The translations under genes and the position numbers were made by a program. A model generated the notes under the pieces. That model saw only the letters and a list, made by a program, of their open reading frames with translations, was not told the origin of the DNA and ran no database searches. A stretch of DNA of 64,000 nucleotides from Paenalkalicoccus suaedae (GTDB taxonomy: Bacteria > Bacillota > Bacilli > Bacillales > Salisediminibacteriaceae): the NCBI RefSeq assembly GCF_006965545.2, contig NZ_CP041372.2:2108001-2172000 (forward strand), read 5' to 3'. The stretch's first letter is position 1, and every line of letters begins with the position of its first letter. Shown here in pieces: positions 19,314-29,123 of this stretch.

Positions 19314-20435
19314 TTAACGGTTACGTCTATTTCGTAAGAATGTTGGAATATCTAACGTATCCACTTCTTCTTGAGACTGTTCTCTTGTTGGTGGTGCTTC
19401 TTCAGTTGAAGCAGCAGTTTCTTTTTTAGCAACTTGTTTTTTCGGTTGGCTAGAAGGAGCACGGTTTGCTTGCTCTTGTTTACCTTCTTCAAAACCTGTT
19501 GCAATTACTGTGACGATGATTTCGTCTTTTAGGTGTTCATCAATGACAGAACCGAAGATCATGTTTACTTCGCTATCAGAAGCGTTAGAAACGATCTCAG
19601 CGGCTTCATGTACTTCAAAGAGGCTTAGGTTCGTTCCTCCAGTAATGTTCATGAGGACGCCCTGTGCACCGTCTACCGATGTTTCTAACAATGGAGAAGA
19701 AATAGCTTTCTTCGCAGCTTCCGCGGCACGGTTTTCGCCAGTAGCAACACCAATACCCATTAAAGCTGAACCTTTTTCGCTCATGATCGTCTTAACATCA
19801 GCAAAGTCAAGGTTGATTAACCCTGGCACTGCGATAAGATCCGAGATACCTTGTACACCTTGACGAAGTACGTTATCCGCTTCACGGAACGCTTCAAGCA
19901 TTGGTGTATTCTTATCAACGATCTCAAGTAATCGATCATTAGGAATGACGATTAACGTGTCTACTTTTTCTTTAAGGGCTTGAATACCACCAGTAGCCTG
20001 GTTCATACGCTTACGACCTTCAAATGTGAACGGGCGAGTAACAACACCAACAGTCAACGCGCCACATTCGCGCGCGATTTCAGCGATGACTGGTGCAGCA
20101 CCAGTACCGGTACCTCCACCCATTCCAGCTGTGATGAAGACCATATCAGCACCTGAAAGTTGCTCTTCTAACTGCTCACGGCTTTCTTCTGCTGCTTTCT
20201 TCCCGATTTCAGGATTCGCTCCAGCTCCAAGACCGCGCGTTAGTTTACCACCTAACTGTAAACGTTCAGAAGCTTTTGAAAGCTTTAATGCTTGTGCATC
20301 TGTATTGACTGCAATAAAATCAACACCTTGTAATCCATTCTCGATCATTCGATTTACTGCGTTACTACCGCCACCACCGACACCGATGACTTTAATCGTG
20401 GCTAGTTGCTCTGTATCCATTTCAAAATCCAACAT
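19314..20435 (-). CDS. ftsZ: Cell division GTPase FtsZ
   Basis: Tubulin-like GTPase that forms the Z ring. The 373-residue protein has the N-terminal GTPase domain with the signature GGGTGTG (106-112), the T7 synergy loop [11 protein letters not shown], a variable Q/E-rich linker (about 318-357) and the conserved C-terminal peptide DIPTFLRNR that binds FtsA and SepF. It is the last gene of the dcw cluster, 24 nt after ftsA. Confidence 0.98.
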   Translation of the reverse strand: MLDFEMDTEQLATIKVIGVGGGGSNAVNRMIENGLQGVDFIAVNTDAQALKLSKASERLQLGGKLTRGLGAGANPEIGKKAAEESREQLEEQLSGADMVFITAGMGGGTGTGAAPVIAEIARECGALTVGVVTRPFTFEGRKRMNQATGGIQALKEKVDTLIVIPNDRLLEIVDKNTPMLEAFREADNVLRQGVQGISDLIAVPGLINLDFADVKTIMSEKGSALMGIGVATGENRAAEAAKKAISSPLLETSVDGAQGVLMNITGGTNLSLFEVHEAAEIVSNASDSEVNMIFGSVIDEHLKDEIIVTVIATGFEEGKQEQANRAPSSQPKKQVAKKETAASTEEAPPTREQSQEEVDTLDIPTFLRNRRNR

Positions 20436-20459
20436 ATCCGATCCCCCAATCTAATTAGC

Positions 20460-21749
20460 TTACTCTAAAAATGACTTAAACATTTTTGATACTCGTGATT
20501 TTAATCCAGGCCCTTCCTTCTCTTGCCTCTGGGCGGGTACCTTTTCTTTTCGATCACGCTTTGGCTCTTCTTCTCTTGGCGCATGATCTGTTATTCCATT
20601 ACGCAATTCTTTTCCTTGAATCTTCGCATTTCGATGTGCAAATGTAATGAGGCCAACCCCATTTGTAAAATGTGGTTCTCTAACACCAAGATAATCTGGT
20701 ACAGATATGCGAACGTTGGCATTCAAGACATCTCTTGCTAATTCTAACACACCTTGGGTTTTAGCGTTACCACCGATTAAGACAAACCCTCCAGGTAAAT
20801 TGTCAAATCCTAAACGATCCACTTCGCGAGCAACTAGTGTAAGGATTTCCTCTAAACGAGGCTCCATAATATTTGCTAGCTGCCACTGTGAGAACTCTTG
20901 CTTTTGATTACTCCCAATCTCTGTTACTTGGAAAACATCGTCGTCTGATGCTTCGCTAATAAGCGCATGTCCATGCTCCAGCTTAATGACATCAGCCTCT
21001 TCAGCCGACGTTCTAAAGCCAATAGAGATATCATTTGAGACATGGTCACCACCAATTGGTATTTGAGTAGCTCCATGCATAACGCCACCTTCAAAAACAG
21101 AGACAGTCGTTTGACCGCCACCTAAATCAATGAGAGCAACGCCAAGACCACGTTCATCCTTCGACAGTGCAATAGAGCCTGCAGCAAGAGGTTGGAAGAC
21201 TAGGTCTGCAATAGTTAGTCCAGCCTTCTCCACACACCTTAGTACATTATGTAACATAGTTTTAGAACCCGTTATGATCGTCCCTTCCATTTCAAGACGA
21301 ACACCAATCATGCCTCTAGGATCATTAATTTCATCCAGCCCATCTACGATGAACTGCCTTGGAATAACATCAATGATTTCTCTCTCAGGTGGGATTGACA
21401 TGACTTGTGCAGCTTCAATAACTCGTGTTACATCAACGTCCCCGATTTCTCTATCATCACTTGATACAGCGACAACCCCGTGACAGTGTTGAAGTTTGAT
21501 ATGATTCCCTGTAATTCCAACGATTACGTTTTTAATAGACATTCCAATCATTCGTTCTGCTTTTTCTACTGCGGAACGAATAGACTGAATGGTATCATCA
21601 ATATCGACGATTGCCCCTTTTTTCATCCCTTTAGATTCAGCTTCTCCGACTCCAATTATGTTAAGAGAGCCGTTCGTCATCTCTCCAATAATAATCTTAA
21701 CGGATGATGTGCCAATATCTAACGCCACGTATGTACTTTCTTGATTCAT
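20460..21749 (-). CDS. ftsA: Cell division actin-like protein FtsA
   Basis: Actin-family ATPase that anchors FtsZ to the membrane. ATG 21749 is preferred because the upstream GTG (21758) lies inside the AGGAGGTG ribosome site; this gives 429 residues. ATP-fold motifs are visible (ALDIGTSSVK near the start, ALIDLGGGQT near 207, GFVLIGGNAKTQG near 320). An SHS2 1C domain lies in between, and the C-terminus ends in an amphipathic membrane helix (SRVSKMFKSFLE). Confidence 0.97.
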   Translation of the reverse strand: MNQESTYVALDIGTSSVKIIIGEMTNGSLNIIGVGEAESKGMKKGAIVDIDDTIQSIRSAVEKAERMIGMSIKNVIVGITGNHIKLQHCHGVVAVSSDDREIGDVDVTRVIEAAQVMSIPPEREIIDVIPRQFIVDGLDEINDPRGMIGVRLEMEGTIITGSKTMLHNVLRCVEKAGLTIADLVFQPLAAGSIALSKDERGLGVALIDLGGGQTTVSVFEGGVMHGATQIPIGGDHVSNDISIGFRTSAEEADVIKLEHGHALISEASDDDVFQVTEIGSNQKQEFSQWQLANIMEPRLEEILTLVAREVDRLGFDNLPGGFVLIGGNAKTQGVLELARDVLNANVRISVPDYLGVREPHFTNGVGLITFAHRNAKIQGKELRNGITDHAPREEEPKRDRKEKVPAQRQEKEGPGLKSRVSKMFKSFLE

Positions 21750-21801
21750 TATAGGCACCTCCTTTTGCGACCAAACTCATTCAATAACGTTCATTATTGA
21801 A

Positions 21802-21830
21802 CCTATTCGATACGAACAATCAATTCCCTT
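21802..21830 (-). promoter_or_regulatory. Possible sigma-H promoter of ftsAZ
   Basis: Minus-strand AAGGGAATT (21822-21830) and CGAATAGG (21802-21809) are separated by 12 bp and resemble the sigma-H pattern (AGGAWWT then GAAT). B. subtilis ftsAZ has a sigma-H promoter for sporulation septation. An inverted repeat TTCAATAA/TTATTGAA (21780-21801) follows. Weak consensus; tentative. Confidence 0.3.
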
Positions 21831-21851
21831 TTTATTTGTTCGAAAAACATT

Positions 21852-22205
21852 TTATTTTGACGACCGGCTTTTCCATCTTTGTAGTAATATTCTTCTGATG
21901 ATTGCAATATTTTGAAAGAGACGAACGCCAAATGCAAAAATTGCTGCTAAATATAAGTCTACACCAAGATATACACCGAGAAAAGCTAAACTAGTCGCAA
22001 GCAATATATTTGTAATAAATCCAGTTACAAACACTTGTTCATCAAATACTTTTTCAAGCTGTGCTCGAACCCCTCCAACAAGGGTATCTAGTGCTGCTAA
22101 TACAGCAATTGATAAATAACTTGCGTAGACATCCGTGAGCGTAATATCAGCAAAAAATCCGAGGATCAGCCCGAGCAATAATCCTAGTACGGGTAGCATC
22201 CACAT
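21852..22205 (-). CDS. sbp: Small basic protein Sbp (DUF1290)
   Basis: A 117-residue membrane protein of the DUF1290/Sbp family with about three to four hydrophobic segments. It sits between ylxX and ftsA in the usual order. Function unknown; its persistent dcw location suggests an envelope or division role. Its ATG overlaps the ylxX stop by one base (TAATG), indicating coupled translation. Confidence 0.9.
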   Translation of the reverse strand: MWMLPVLGLLLGLILGFFADITLTDVYASYLSIAVLAALDTLVGGVRAQLEKVFDEQVFVTGFITNILLATSLAFLGVYLGVDLYLAAIFAFGVRLFQNIAIIRRILLQRWKSRSSK

Positions 22206-22912
22206 TATAATTCCTCCTCCACTGTCTCCATGTACCTTACTCGGTGAGAGCTATCAAACGCTGGTACCGTCAGTTCTTCAACTGGCTCAGAGTGGAAGGT
22301 GAGGTTTTCCAACAAAAATAATTCGCGCGACTCTGCAGACATTAAGGCAAAGTGCAGGGCTTCTGGATTATCTGTAATGACATGAATTTCTAATGGGAAG
22401 TAGGGAAGCCACTTTCCATTTACTAACGTTCGTCCATTTGCTTCACGAATTGCTGTTGTTGAAACAAGTCGTTCTGCTCCTACAGAAATATGAGCAGCTC
22501 CTATTGTATTAATATCATTTAAAAGCATTCTGAGTAGATAGGCAGGAACGGTAGAAATACCTCCGCCGTCATAGTCTAATGACAGAGCAATATCCACTGT
22601 AACCACAACTCCAGGACCTGATACCTCTGTCAGTCCCGCTTCTTCTTCAAGTGCTGTAAGGATCTCCGTCATTGTGCCTTCAATATTTTCCATATCTTCA
22701 TATTGAGCTAAAAGCTCTCGTTGCGTACGAATATCTTCTCGCAGCTGCTGTTGTCTTTCCTGCTGACTTAATAAAGCCTGTCTAATTTCGACAGCGTTTC
22801 GTTCTCCGTTTGACGCTGTCTCTCCTACTGATTGAAATTGAACAGCTATCATAAACCCAATAACAAATGTTACACACGTAAAAACAAAAACTGCCTTTTT
22901 CACGTGCATCAA
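22205..22912 (-). CDS. ylxX: DUF881 protein YlxX
   Basis: Membrane-anchored DUF881 protein of 235 residues: one N-terminal membrane helix (about 6-24), a coiled coil (about 40-75) and an extracytoplasmic DUF881 domain with SGPGVVVTVDIALS and LRMLLNDINTIGAAHISV. Paralogous to the gene upstream (ylxW), overlapping it by 4 nt. Function unknown; probably part of the division envelope machinery. Confidence 0.9.
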   Translation of the reverse strand: MMHVKKAVFVFTCVTFVIGFMIAVQFQSVGETASNGERNAVEIRQALLSQQERQQQLREDIRTQRELLAQYEDMENIEGTMTEILTALEEEAGLTEVSGPGVVVTVDIALSLDYDGGGISTVPAYLLRMLLNDINTIGAAHISVGAERLVSTTAIREANGRTLVNGKWLPYFPLEIHVITDNPEALHFALMSAESRELFLLENLTFHSEPVEELTVPAFDSSHRVRYMETVEEEL

Positions 22913-23604
22913 CCTCTTTCACTAGCGATTCGTTCAAGATATACTTCCGATTGCTTTTCCACTCGTACTTGAACATTCTCATTAACGAGCTGATCCGTAA
23001 CTCCGCCAGTTAACTGCAAAGACTCCTCTAATGTTTCTTGCTCGCCAATTGCAGTAATTACGAATGGAGCAAACGACGTATTCCCATCCACATCAATGAC
23101 CGGACCTATACAGTTAATCGCTGACTGATGGTTAATCCTATATCCATTGATCGCAATGGCTTCCGCTCCAGCTACTAATAGCTCATCAATCACAACCTGT
23201 AGATGTTGCTCGTGTACAATATAGTCATTCGGATTGTCTGACCCAGGTATGTACTCCGCGTCATCAAGTGTGACCTCAATGCCCATACCTTTTACAGGAA
23301 CTTCTCCGGTTACCATTCTCAGTCTATCAATATCCTCAATATAATTAAAATAGGTGCGCTCTTCTTGAGAAATAGTATCTTCAAGAACTTGGAGCTCTTG
23401 TTGCACAGACTGTAGCTCCTCTTCCAAACTAAGCGTTGCTTCCTGCTCGTTCAACAGCTCTAGACGAAGTTCGTCATCTAGCTCCCACGAGTCCACTTGT
23501 GACTCACTCGCTCGGTTACTCGTCGTTTGCATACTCCACGCAACCAAAAATCCAGTTACGAGTAAAACAAATGTTAACATGATATAGGTTGTACTACGAT
23601 TCAC
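22909..23604 (-). CDS. ylxW: DUF881 protein YlxW
   Basis: A 231-residue DUF881 protein with an N-terminal membrane helix, a glutamate-rich coiled coil (about 45-90) and the DUF881 domain (VVIDELLVAGAEAIAINGYR). Organised like its downstream paralogue ylxX, so the pair is a tandem duplication that is ancient in Bacilli. It overlaps divIB by 11 nt. Confidence 0.9.
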   Translation of the reverse strand: MNRSTTYIMLTFVLLVTGFLVAWSMQTTSNRASESQVDSWELDDELRLELLNEQEATLSLEEELQSVQQELQVLEDTISQEERTYFNYIEDIDRLRMVTGEVPVKGMGIEVTLDDAEYIPGSDNPNDYIVHEQHLQVVIDELLVAGAEAIAINGYRINHQSAINCIGPVIDVDGNTSFAPFVITAIGEQETLEESLQLTGGVTDQLVNENVQVRVEKQSEVYLERIASERG

Positions 23605-24382
23605 CTACCTCTTCTCCTTCCTCCAATTCTCCTTCTTCCAAGGCGTTCGCTGGCTCAAAATAAGGATTCATTCTCATATGAACGACTCCTTCAACAGATG
23701 CATCTAATTGAGAAACAACTGCTGGATACGTAGCCATTCGTGAAGCAAAGTTTCGTACCGTTGAACTAACTGTAAAACCATCTGTCATAAATAATGTAAT
23801 TCGCCCAGAATCGTTTTCCACTGGCGTATGACGAATGTCTGAAATACGCTCACTTACCTGTGTAGATAATTTCGATAGCTCGGTAACAAGCTCTCGCTGA
23901 AGAGAATCACTGCTGAAATCTCGCATGATTGGTGCTTCAGCTGGTGTCGACTCGATCCGATCAAGTCTTTCTCCAGTGTCAAGTAATGGAATATATTCAT
24001 CATTCTCGTACATAAATGCAACAATTGCATGCTCCTCAATTGTAATAGACGTGCTAGTAAGTCCGGTTCTTGAAATAGTCGCAGAGGAAATAGCAGGGTT
24101 TGCTTCGATACGACCCTCTCTCGCTTCTTGATCAAGATTCCACATATTTACATCATTTAATAATCCAGATGCTTCAATCACCGATTCTGATGTCGCTTCA
24201 GTATTCCCATCAACCGAAACAGATTGCACGTTGCTTAGAGGACTTTGCAAATAAACAATACAGGCAATCAATAAGAAAAAAACGATGATATAAGAAATTA
24301 GACGCCTATTCGTTCGCCTTCGTCTCTGCTCTTTTAGTTGCGGAATTCGATTCTCTATATCGACCACTTTACGCTTTGCCAC
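23594..24382 (-). CDS. divIB: Cell division protein DivIB (FtsQ)
   Basis: Bitopic membrane protein of the divisome that works with FtsL and DivIC. The 262-residue protein has a basic cytoplasmic N-terminus, one membrane segment (about 28-48), an extracellular POTRA domain beginning SNVQSVSVDGNTEATSE, and an acidic C-terminal tail (EEGELEEGEEVGES). It follows murG by 16 nt. The murB gene found between them in B. subtilis is missing. Confidence 0.93.
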   Translation of the reverse strand: MAKRKVVDIENRIPQLKEQRRRRTNRRLISYIIVFFLLIACIVYLQSPLSNVQSVSVDGNTEATSESVIEASGLLNDVNMWNLDQEAREGRIEANPAISSATISRTGLTSTSITIEEHAIVAFMYENDEYIPLLDTGERLDRIESTPAEAPIMRDFSSDSLQRELVTELSKLSTQVSERISDIRHTPVENDSGRITLFMTDGFTVSSTVRNFASRMATYPAVVSQLDASVEGVVHMRMNPYFEPANALEEGELEEGEEVGES

Positions 24383-24398
24383 TGGCCTTCCCCGCCTT

Positions 24399-25502
24399 TT
24401 ACTTACTAACTTTTATAATTGATTCCATGACACCAACTAGTTTAGCTGATGCTTCTGGCATTCCAGCTTCATATGCACTTCTGCTCATAAGAGACCATGC
24501 TTCGTTATTCTCAAGTAGATCATCGCAAGCTTTGAGGAGCACACTAGGTGTGACATCCTTCTCTAAGATAACTTTGGCAGCGCCTACCTTCTCTAAAGCT
24601 CGCGCATTTTTTTCTTGATGATTATTTGTCACATATGGGCTAGGAATTAAAATAGATGGAATTCCAAGCGCTGTTAATTCTGCTAACGTCGTAGCTCCTG
24701 CTCTCGCCACAACAGCGTCAATTTCCAGTAATAGCGCTGGCATATCATGGATGTATGGCACCGCTAAGATGTTCGGAGTTGCCTCTCCCATCTTTTGCTT
24801 GACCGAATCATAATGAACGTCTCCAGTGACATAAATACACTGGTAGGACTTAGATCCAAACTCTTCAAGTGATGCTAACATGGCCTCGTTGAGTGGACGA
24901 GCTCCCCGACTTCCACCAACAACTAATAATGTCTTTTTAGTTGGGTCGAGACCTAACTGCTTAATTGCTTCTTTAGACTCCGACTTCGCTTTAGCCGCAA
25001 CCTCAGACGCCCTTGGGTTACCTGTAAAGATCGTCTTTTCTTTAGGGAAATACGAAGCTGCCTCTTCAAAAGAGATAGCCACTTTCGTCACGTATTTTGA
25101 TAAGAACTTATTCGTAAGTCCCGGGACGCTATTTTGCTCGTGAATAATAGTGGGAATACCTAGTTTGCTAGCAGCATAGACGACAGGTCCGCATACGTAG
25201 CCACCTGTACCTATGACGACATCTGGACGAAATTCTTTCATGTATTTCTTTGAATCCGTAACGGCCTTTAAAAACTGATAAACAGTTCTCACATTATGTA
25301 AGGAAATCTTTCTCTTGAAGCCTGAGATTGTCACAGTTTTAAATGGTATATTTGATTTTGGTGCGATGGAGCCTTCAAGTCCATTTTCTGTACCGATGTA
25401 TAAAAATTCAGCTTCTGGATTTACTGAAGCTATATGTCTAATAAGCGCAAGTGCCGGGTAAATATGCCCACCCGTACCTCCTCCTGATACTAATACTTTC
25501 AT
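24399..25502 (-). CDS. murG: Lipid I to lipid II GlcNAc transferase MurG
   Basis: Peripheral membrane glycosyltransferase that adds GlcNAc to lipid I. The 367-residue GT-B protein shows the N-terminal glycine loop [12 protein letters not shown] (about 7-18), EQNSVPG near 122, and the UDP-GlcNAc site [10 protein letters not shown] and [11 protein letters not shown] in the C-terminal half. Complete. Confidence 0.97.
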   Translation of the reverse strand: MKVLVSGGGTGGHIYPALALIRHIASVNPEAEFLYIGTENGLEGSIAPKSNIPFKTVTISGFKRKISLHNVRTVYQFLKAVTDSKKYMKEFRPDVVIGTGGYVCGPVVYAASKLGIPTIIHEQNSVPGLTNKFLSKYVTKVAISFEEAASYFPKEKTIFTGNPRASEVAAKAKSESKEAIKQLGLDPTKKTLLVVGGSRGARPLNEAMLASLEEFGSKSYQCIYVTGDVHYDSVKQKMGEATPNILAVPYIHDMPALLLEIDAVVARAGATTLAELTALGIPSILIPSPYVTNNHQEKNARALEKVGAAKVILEKDVTPSVLLKACDDLLENNEAWSLMSRSAYEAGMPEASAKLVGVMESIIKVSK

Positions 25503-25614
25503 TATTTTCCCCCTAAATGACGTTATACAGCTATTCTACAGCATTTTTGCATAAAAATTAAGGTGATTCTTCGTTTTTCACACTATACCATTGTTTTTAG
25601 CATCAAATGAGTAA

Positions 25615-26724
25615 TTAGCGTTTGATCTGACGAGATATATTCATTAAAATACCAAGCCCCACTAATAAAAGCGTGTAAGAGGACCCACCATAGCTAAAAA
25701 ACGGTAGCGTTATTCCAGTGACGGGCATTAACCCAATGACTACAGAAATATTGATAAAAACTTGAATCATGATCATAGAAGTAATCCCTGTTGCGACATA
25801 CGAGCTAAAGCGATCCGGAGCGAGAATAGCGATCCGAATTCCTCGCCAAAAGAGTACAAAAAAGGCAAGAAGGATAAGGCACGCTCCAATAAACCCTAGT
25901 TCTTCGGCGGTAATAGCAAAAATAAAGTCTGTCTGTGGCTCTGGTAAATAAAAATGTTTTTGTCTACTCCCCCCAAATCCTGTACCTAGTAACCCCCCTG
26001 GTCCAACTGCATAAAGAGACTGGATACTTTGGAATCCTGCTCCTAAAGGATCCTCCCATGGATCTAAAAAGGCAGTAATACGCTTCAAACGATAAGGGGC
26101 AGAAGCAATTAAGGCAACGAAGCCTGCCACGGCTCCAAGAAATAAGACAAAGAAATGCTTTAAAGATGCTCCGCCTACAAATAGTATGGCAATACACGTG
26201 CCTACTAAAACCGTTCCCGTCCCTAAATCAGGCTGTAGCATAATTAATCCAAATGCAGCGAGGATCCATAAAAGCATATGAAATAATCCTTTCCACGAAG
26301 CTATATCAATGTCCCCCATTGATAATCGTTTAGAGAGAAAGAGAATAAGCCCAAGCTTCATAAACTCAGATGGTTGAATAGAGAAGATCCCAACCCCTAG
26401 CCAGCTCTGAGCGCCTCCACGCACTAGCCCTACTCCTGGAATTAAAACAAGGATTAAAAATAAAAAGCACCCTGCTACAAGAAGATAACTGTATGTGGCA
26501 AAGATGGAATAATGAACTTTAGAAAGTACGATCATCAATAAAATGCCAATACATACAAATAGGGATTGCCTTTTAGCAAAAAACAAGGGATCTGAAAAGC
26601 GAAACTCTCCCCACACGGAGCTTGCACTATAAACCATTAAAAGACCAAAAATAATCAGTACCGTTATTGCGCTTAGTAGCCACCAATCTCTTTTATAACT
26701 CAAAAGGAACACCTCTGCTTCCAT
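25615..26724 (-). CDS. spoVE: SEDS glycosyltransferase SpoVE (FtsW/RodA family)
   Basis: Polytopic peptidoglycan polymerase needed for spore cortex synthesis, partner of SpoVD. About 369 residues with ten membrane segments and SEDS motifs IQPSEFMKL, QPDLGTG and the C-terminal PFFSYGGSS. High similarity to SpoVE rather than to vegetative FtsW or RodA fits its place between murD and murG. Start is uncertain: ATG 26724 has AGAGG 11 nt upstream, while TTG 26703 has GAGGTG 6 nt upstream and gives a family-like N-terminus. Confidence 0.92.
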   Translation of the reverse strand: MEAEVFLLSYKRDWWLLSAITVLIIFGLLMVYSASSVWGEFRFSDPLFFAKRQSLFVCIGILLMIVLSKVHYSIFATYSYLLVAGCFLFLILVLIPGVGLVRGGAQSWLGVGIFSIQPSEFMKLGLILFLSKRLSMGDIDIASWKGLFHMLLWILAAFGLIMLQPDLGTGTVLVGTCIAILFVGGASLKHFFVLFLGAVAGFVALIASAPYRLKRITAFLDPWEDPLGAGFQSIQSLYAVGPGGLLGTGFGGSRQKHFYLPEPQTDFIFAITAEELGFIGACLILLAFFVLFWRGIRIAILAPDRFSSYVATGITSMIMIQVFINISVVIGLMPVTGITLPFFSYGGSSYTLLLVGLGILMNISRQIKR

Positions 26725-26781
26725 AAGCGTACAAGCCTCTGCTCGTACTAATCTATGAATGCAAACGTGTTCCTATGATAG

Positions 26782-28128
26782 TTAATCGTCTAAGTGATAA
26801 ACAGCGTCTAAGAACGCTTTGCCTCGCTCTTCAAACGTCTTAAATTGATCCCACGATGCGCATGCAGGAGACAATAAAACAACATCGCCCTTGTTTGATT
26901 CTCTAAAAGCATGCGGAACTGCTTCAGAAAGGGTCTCAGTGACAATTGCTTTTGCACCAGCTCTTGTAGCAGCCTCTGCTAATAGCTCACTTGTCTCTCC
27001 GTACGATACTAGTGTGTGAACATTCGTAAGCTCTTTTTCGAGCTCATCAAACGATAATCCGCGATCAAGTCCACCAGCTATAAGTACAATGGGTTGCTCA
27101 AACGCTTGGAGAGCCGTTACAGTAGCCGCAACGTTCGTCGCTTTAGAGTTATTATAAAACTTACGGTCCTTTTTAGTCGTGACATACTGGAGACGGTGCT
27201 CGACACCGCTGAACGTTTGGAGAACGTTTTGAATTGTTTTTATATTCCCTCCAGCTAAGAAAGCTGCTGCGAGCGCAGAGAGAGCATTTGACACATTGTG
27301 CTCGCCTGGTAAGGAGAAAGAGTCGACCGTTACAATCTTTTCTCCTTTAAATTGTAAATATCCATCCTCCACGTATGCTCCGTCCACTTTTTTCTTTGTT
27401 GAAAACGGAACGAGTGTTGCTTTAGCATCTTTAATCATCTCACACACGATCTCATCGTCCGCGTTATAGATTAAATAATCGCTCTTTGTTTGGTTCATAA
27501 AAATTTGCTTTTTTGCTTCTATATACTCGTCTCTCGTTCCGTGATAATCGAGGTGAGCATCAATTAAGTTAAGAAGGATAGCAATCTTTGGGGCAAATGT
27601 ATCTGTGCCCATTAGCTGAAAGCTAGACAGTTCTACGACCATGATATCGGACTCGGACGCTTGATTTGCCACTTCAGCTGCTACAACACCGATATTACCC
27701 GCTATGTGAGGTGTTTTGGCTCCACCAACTAACATATCATGAATATATGTTGTGGTTGTGGTTTTACCGTTTGAGCCAGTAATTCCAATCATGTCACATG
27801 GCGCGATATCATAAGCGATTTGTACCTCGGTTAATACAGGAATTTGAAGCTTTAATGCTTTTTTAATAAGTGAATGATCGTAGCGAATTCCTGGGTTTTT
27901 TACGACTGCGTAAAGTCCTTCGTGAACAAGTGATTCAGGATGCTCTCCACAAACAACGTCAAACCCTTCTTGTTGTAGCTCTTTGGCAGCATCATTTTGA
28001 TCAAATGCTAGCTGATCATTAACAATGACCTTAGCGCCTAACTGTTTTAATATACGGGCAGCTGCAGTACCACTCTTTGCTAATCCTAATACAAGCACAT
28101 GTTTTCCTTGCCAGCGAGAATGTGTCAT
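26782..28128 (-). CDS. murD: UDP-N-acetylmuramoyl-alanine--D-glutamate ligase
   Basis: Adds D-glutamate to UDP-MurNAc-L-Ala. ATG 28128 (448 residues) is chosen because GGAGGTG lies 8 nt upstream and the ATG overlaps the mraY stop by one base (TAATG). A longer open frame upstream runs through mraY in another frame. Mur-ligase motifs are intact: nucleotide loop GLAKSGTAAA near the N-terminus, ATP loop GITGSNGKTTTT (about 113-124), NLIDAHLDYHG and the C-terminal LSPACASWDQF. Confidence 0.97.
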   Translation of the reverse strand: MTHSRWQGKHVLVLGLAKSGTAAARILKQLGAKVIVNDQLAFDQNDAAKELQQEGFDVVCGEHPESLVHEGLYAVVKNPGIRYDHSLIKKALKLQIPVLTEVQIAYDIAPCDMIGITGSNGKTTTTTYIHDMLVGGAKTPHIAGNIGVVAAEVANQASESDIMVVELSSFQLMGTDTFAPKIAILLNLIDAHLDYHGTRDEYIEAKKQIFMNQTKSDYLIYNADDEIVCEMIKDAKATLVPFSTKKKVDGAYVEDGYLQFKGEKIVTVDSFSLPGEHNVSNALSALAAAFLAGGNIKTIQNVLQTFSGVEHRLQYVTTKKDRKFYNNSKATNVAATVTALQAFEQPIVLIAGGLDRGLSFDELEKELTNVHTLVSYGETSELLAEAATRAGAKAIVTETLSEAVPHAFRESNKGDVVLLSPACASWDQFKTFEERGKAFLDAVYHLDD

Positions 28129-29102
28129 TATACCCACACCTCCACGTAAACGCCTATGACGGCAAAAATAATACCGACTGTCCAGAAAGTGACGACGACA
28201 CGCCACTCACTCCATCCGGAGAGTTCATAGTGATGATGTAATGGACTCATCTTAAATATGCGCTTTTTGCGCAGTTTAAACGATGCTACTTGTAGGATTA
28301 CGGAGAGCGTTTCAATAACAAACACACCGCCAATGATGACCAATAGAAGCTCCGTTTTAGTTAAAATAGCGATCATCGCTATAGCACCACCAAGTGCTAG
28401 GGAGCCTGTGTCTCCCATAAAAACCTTGGCTGGATGCGCGTTAAAAACAAGAAATCCGAGAACAGCCCCTACTACCGCTATCGAAAAGATAGACACGCTC
28501 CAAAGCTCTAACGAGTAAGCAATAATAGCAAATGCACCGAAAGCCACTGCCGATGTTCCCGCAACTAGACCGTCTAATCCATCCGTTAAGTTAACGGCGT
28601 TACTCGCACCAACGAGCATGACAATAATCAACGGGAAGTATAATAAACCAATATCAAGAGACATATCGGTACCTGGTACCGCAATCTCCGTAGATAAACC
28701 AACTTGAAGTAACACCACATATACGATAGCCGAAATAACAACTTGACCTAAAAATTTCTGTTTTGAAGTTAATCCTAAGTTCTTTTTACGCGCTACTTTC
28801 AAATAGTCATCTAAGAATCCTAGAAGACCAAAGCCTGCAGTAACGAGGATGAGTAATAAAACATCGTAACCGATGGTGTCAAACTGACTTGTAAAGATCA
28901 AAGATGCAATGATGATCGAAAAGATGATCATTACTCCACCCATTGTAGGAGTACCTGTTTTTTTCAAATGCGACTGTGGCCCTTCCTCACGTATACTCTG
29001 GCCAAATTTGAGCCTTCTTAAAAATGGAATAACAATCGGTGACATGAGCACCGTAAGTAAAAATGCTAATAAAAGTGTATATAATAAACCGTGTTCCAGC
29101 AT
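28128..29102 (-). CDS. mraY: Phospho-MurNAc-pentapeptide transferase MraY
   Basis: Membrane enzyme that makes lipid I from UDP-MurNAc-pentapeptide and undecaprenyl phosphate. The 324-residue protein has about ten membrane segments and the MraY motifs [17 protein letters not shown] (catalytic aspartates), [12 protein letters not shown] and the [11 protein letters not shown] histidine motif. Complete. Confidence 0.97.
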   Translation of the reverse strand: MLEHGLLYTLLLAFLLTVLMSPIVIPFLRRLKFGQSIREEGPQSHLKKTGTPTMGGVMIIFSIIIASLIFTSQFDTIGYDVLLLILVTAGFGLLGFLDDYLKVARKKNLGLTSKQKFLGQVVISAIVYVVLLQVGLSTEIAVPGTDMSLDIGLLYFPLIIVMLVGASNAVNLTDGLDGLVAGTSAVAFGAFAIIAYSLELWSVSIFSIAVVGAVLGFLVFNAHPAKVFMGDTGSLALGGAIAMIAILTKTELLLVIIGGVFVIETLSVILQVASFKLRKKRIFKMSPLHHHYELSGWSEWRVVVTFWTVGIIFAVIGVYVEVWV

Positions 29103-29123
29103 GGAACAATCCCCTTCCTACTT

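Noticed and set aside
21780-21801. Inverted repeat upstream of ftsA as a terminator
   Set aside because: A/T-rich arms of 8 bp without a U tract; may be an operator, but nothing supports either role.
26782-28206. Longer murD starting at 28206
   Set aside because: The extra 26 residues are mraY sequence in another frame; GGAGGTG points to ATG 28128.
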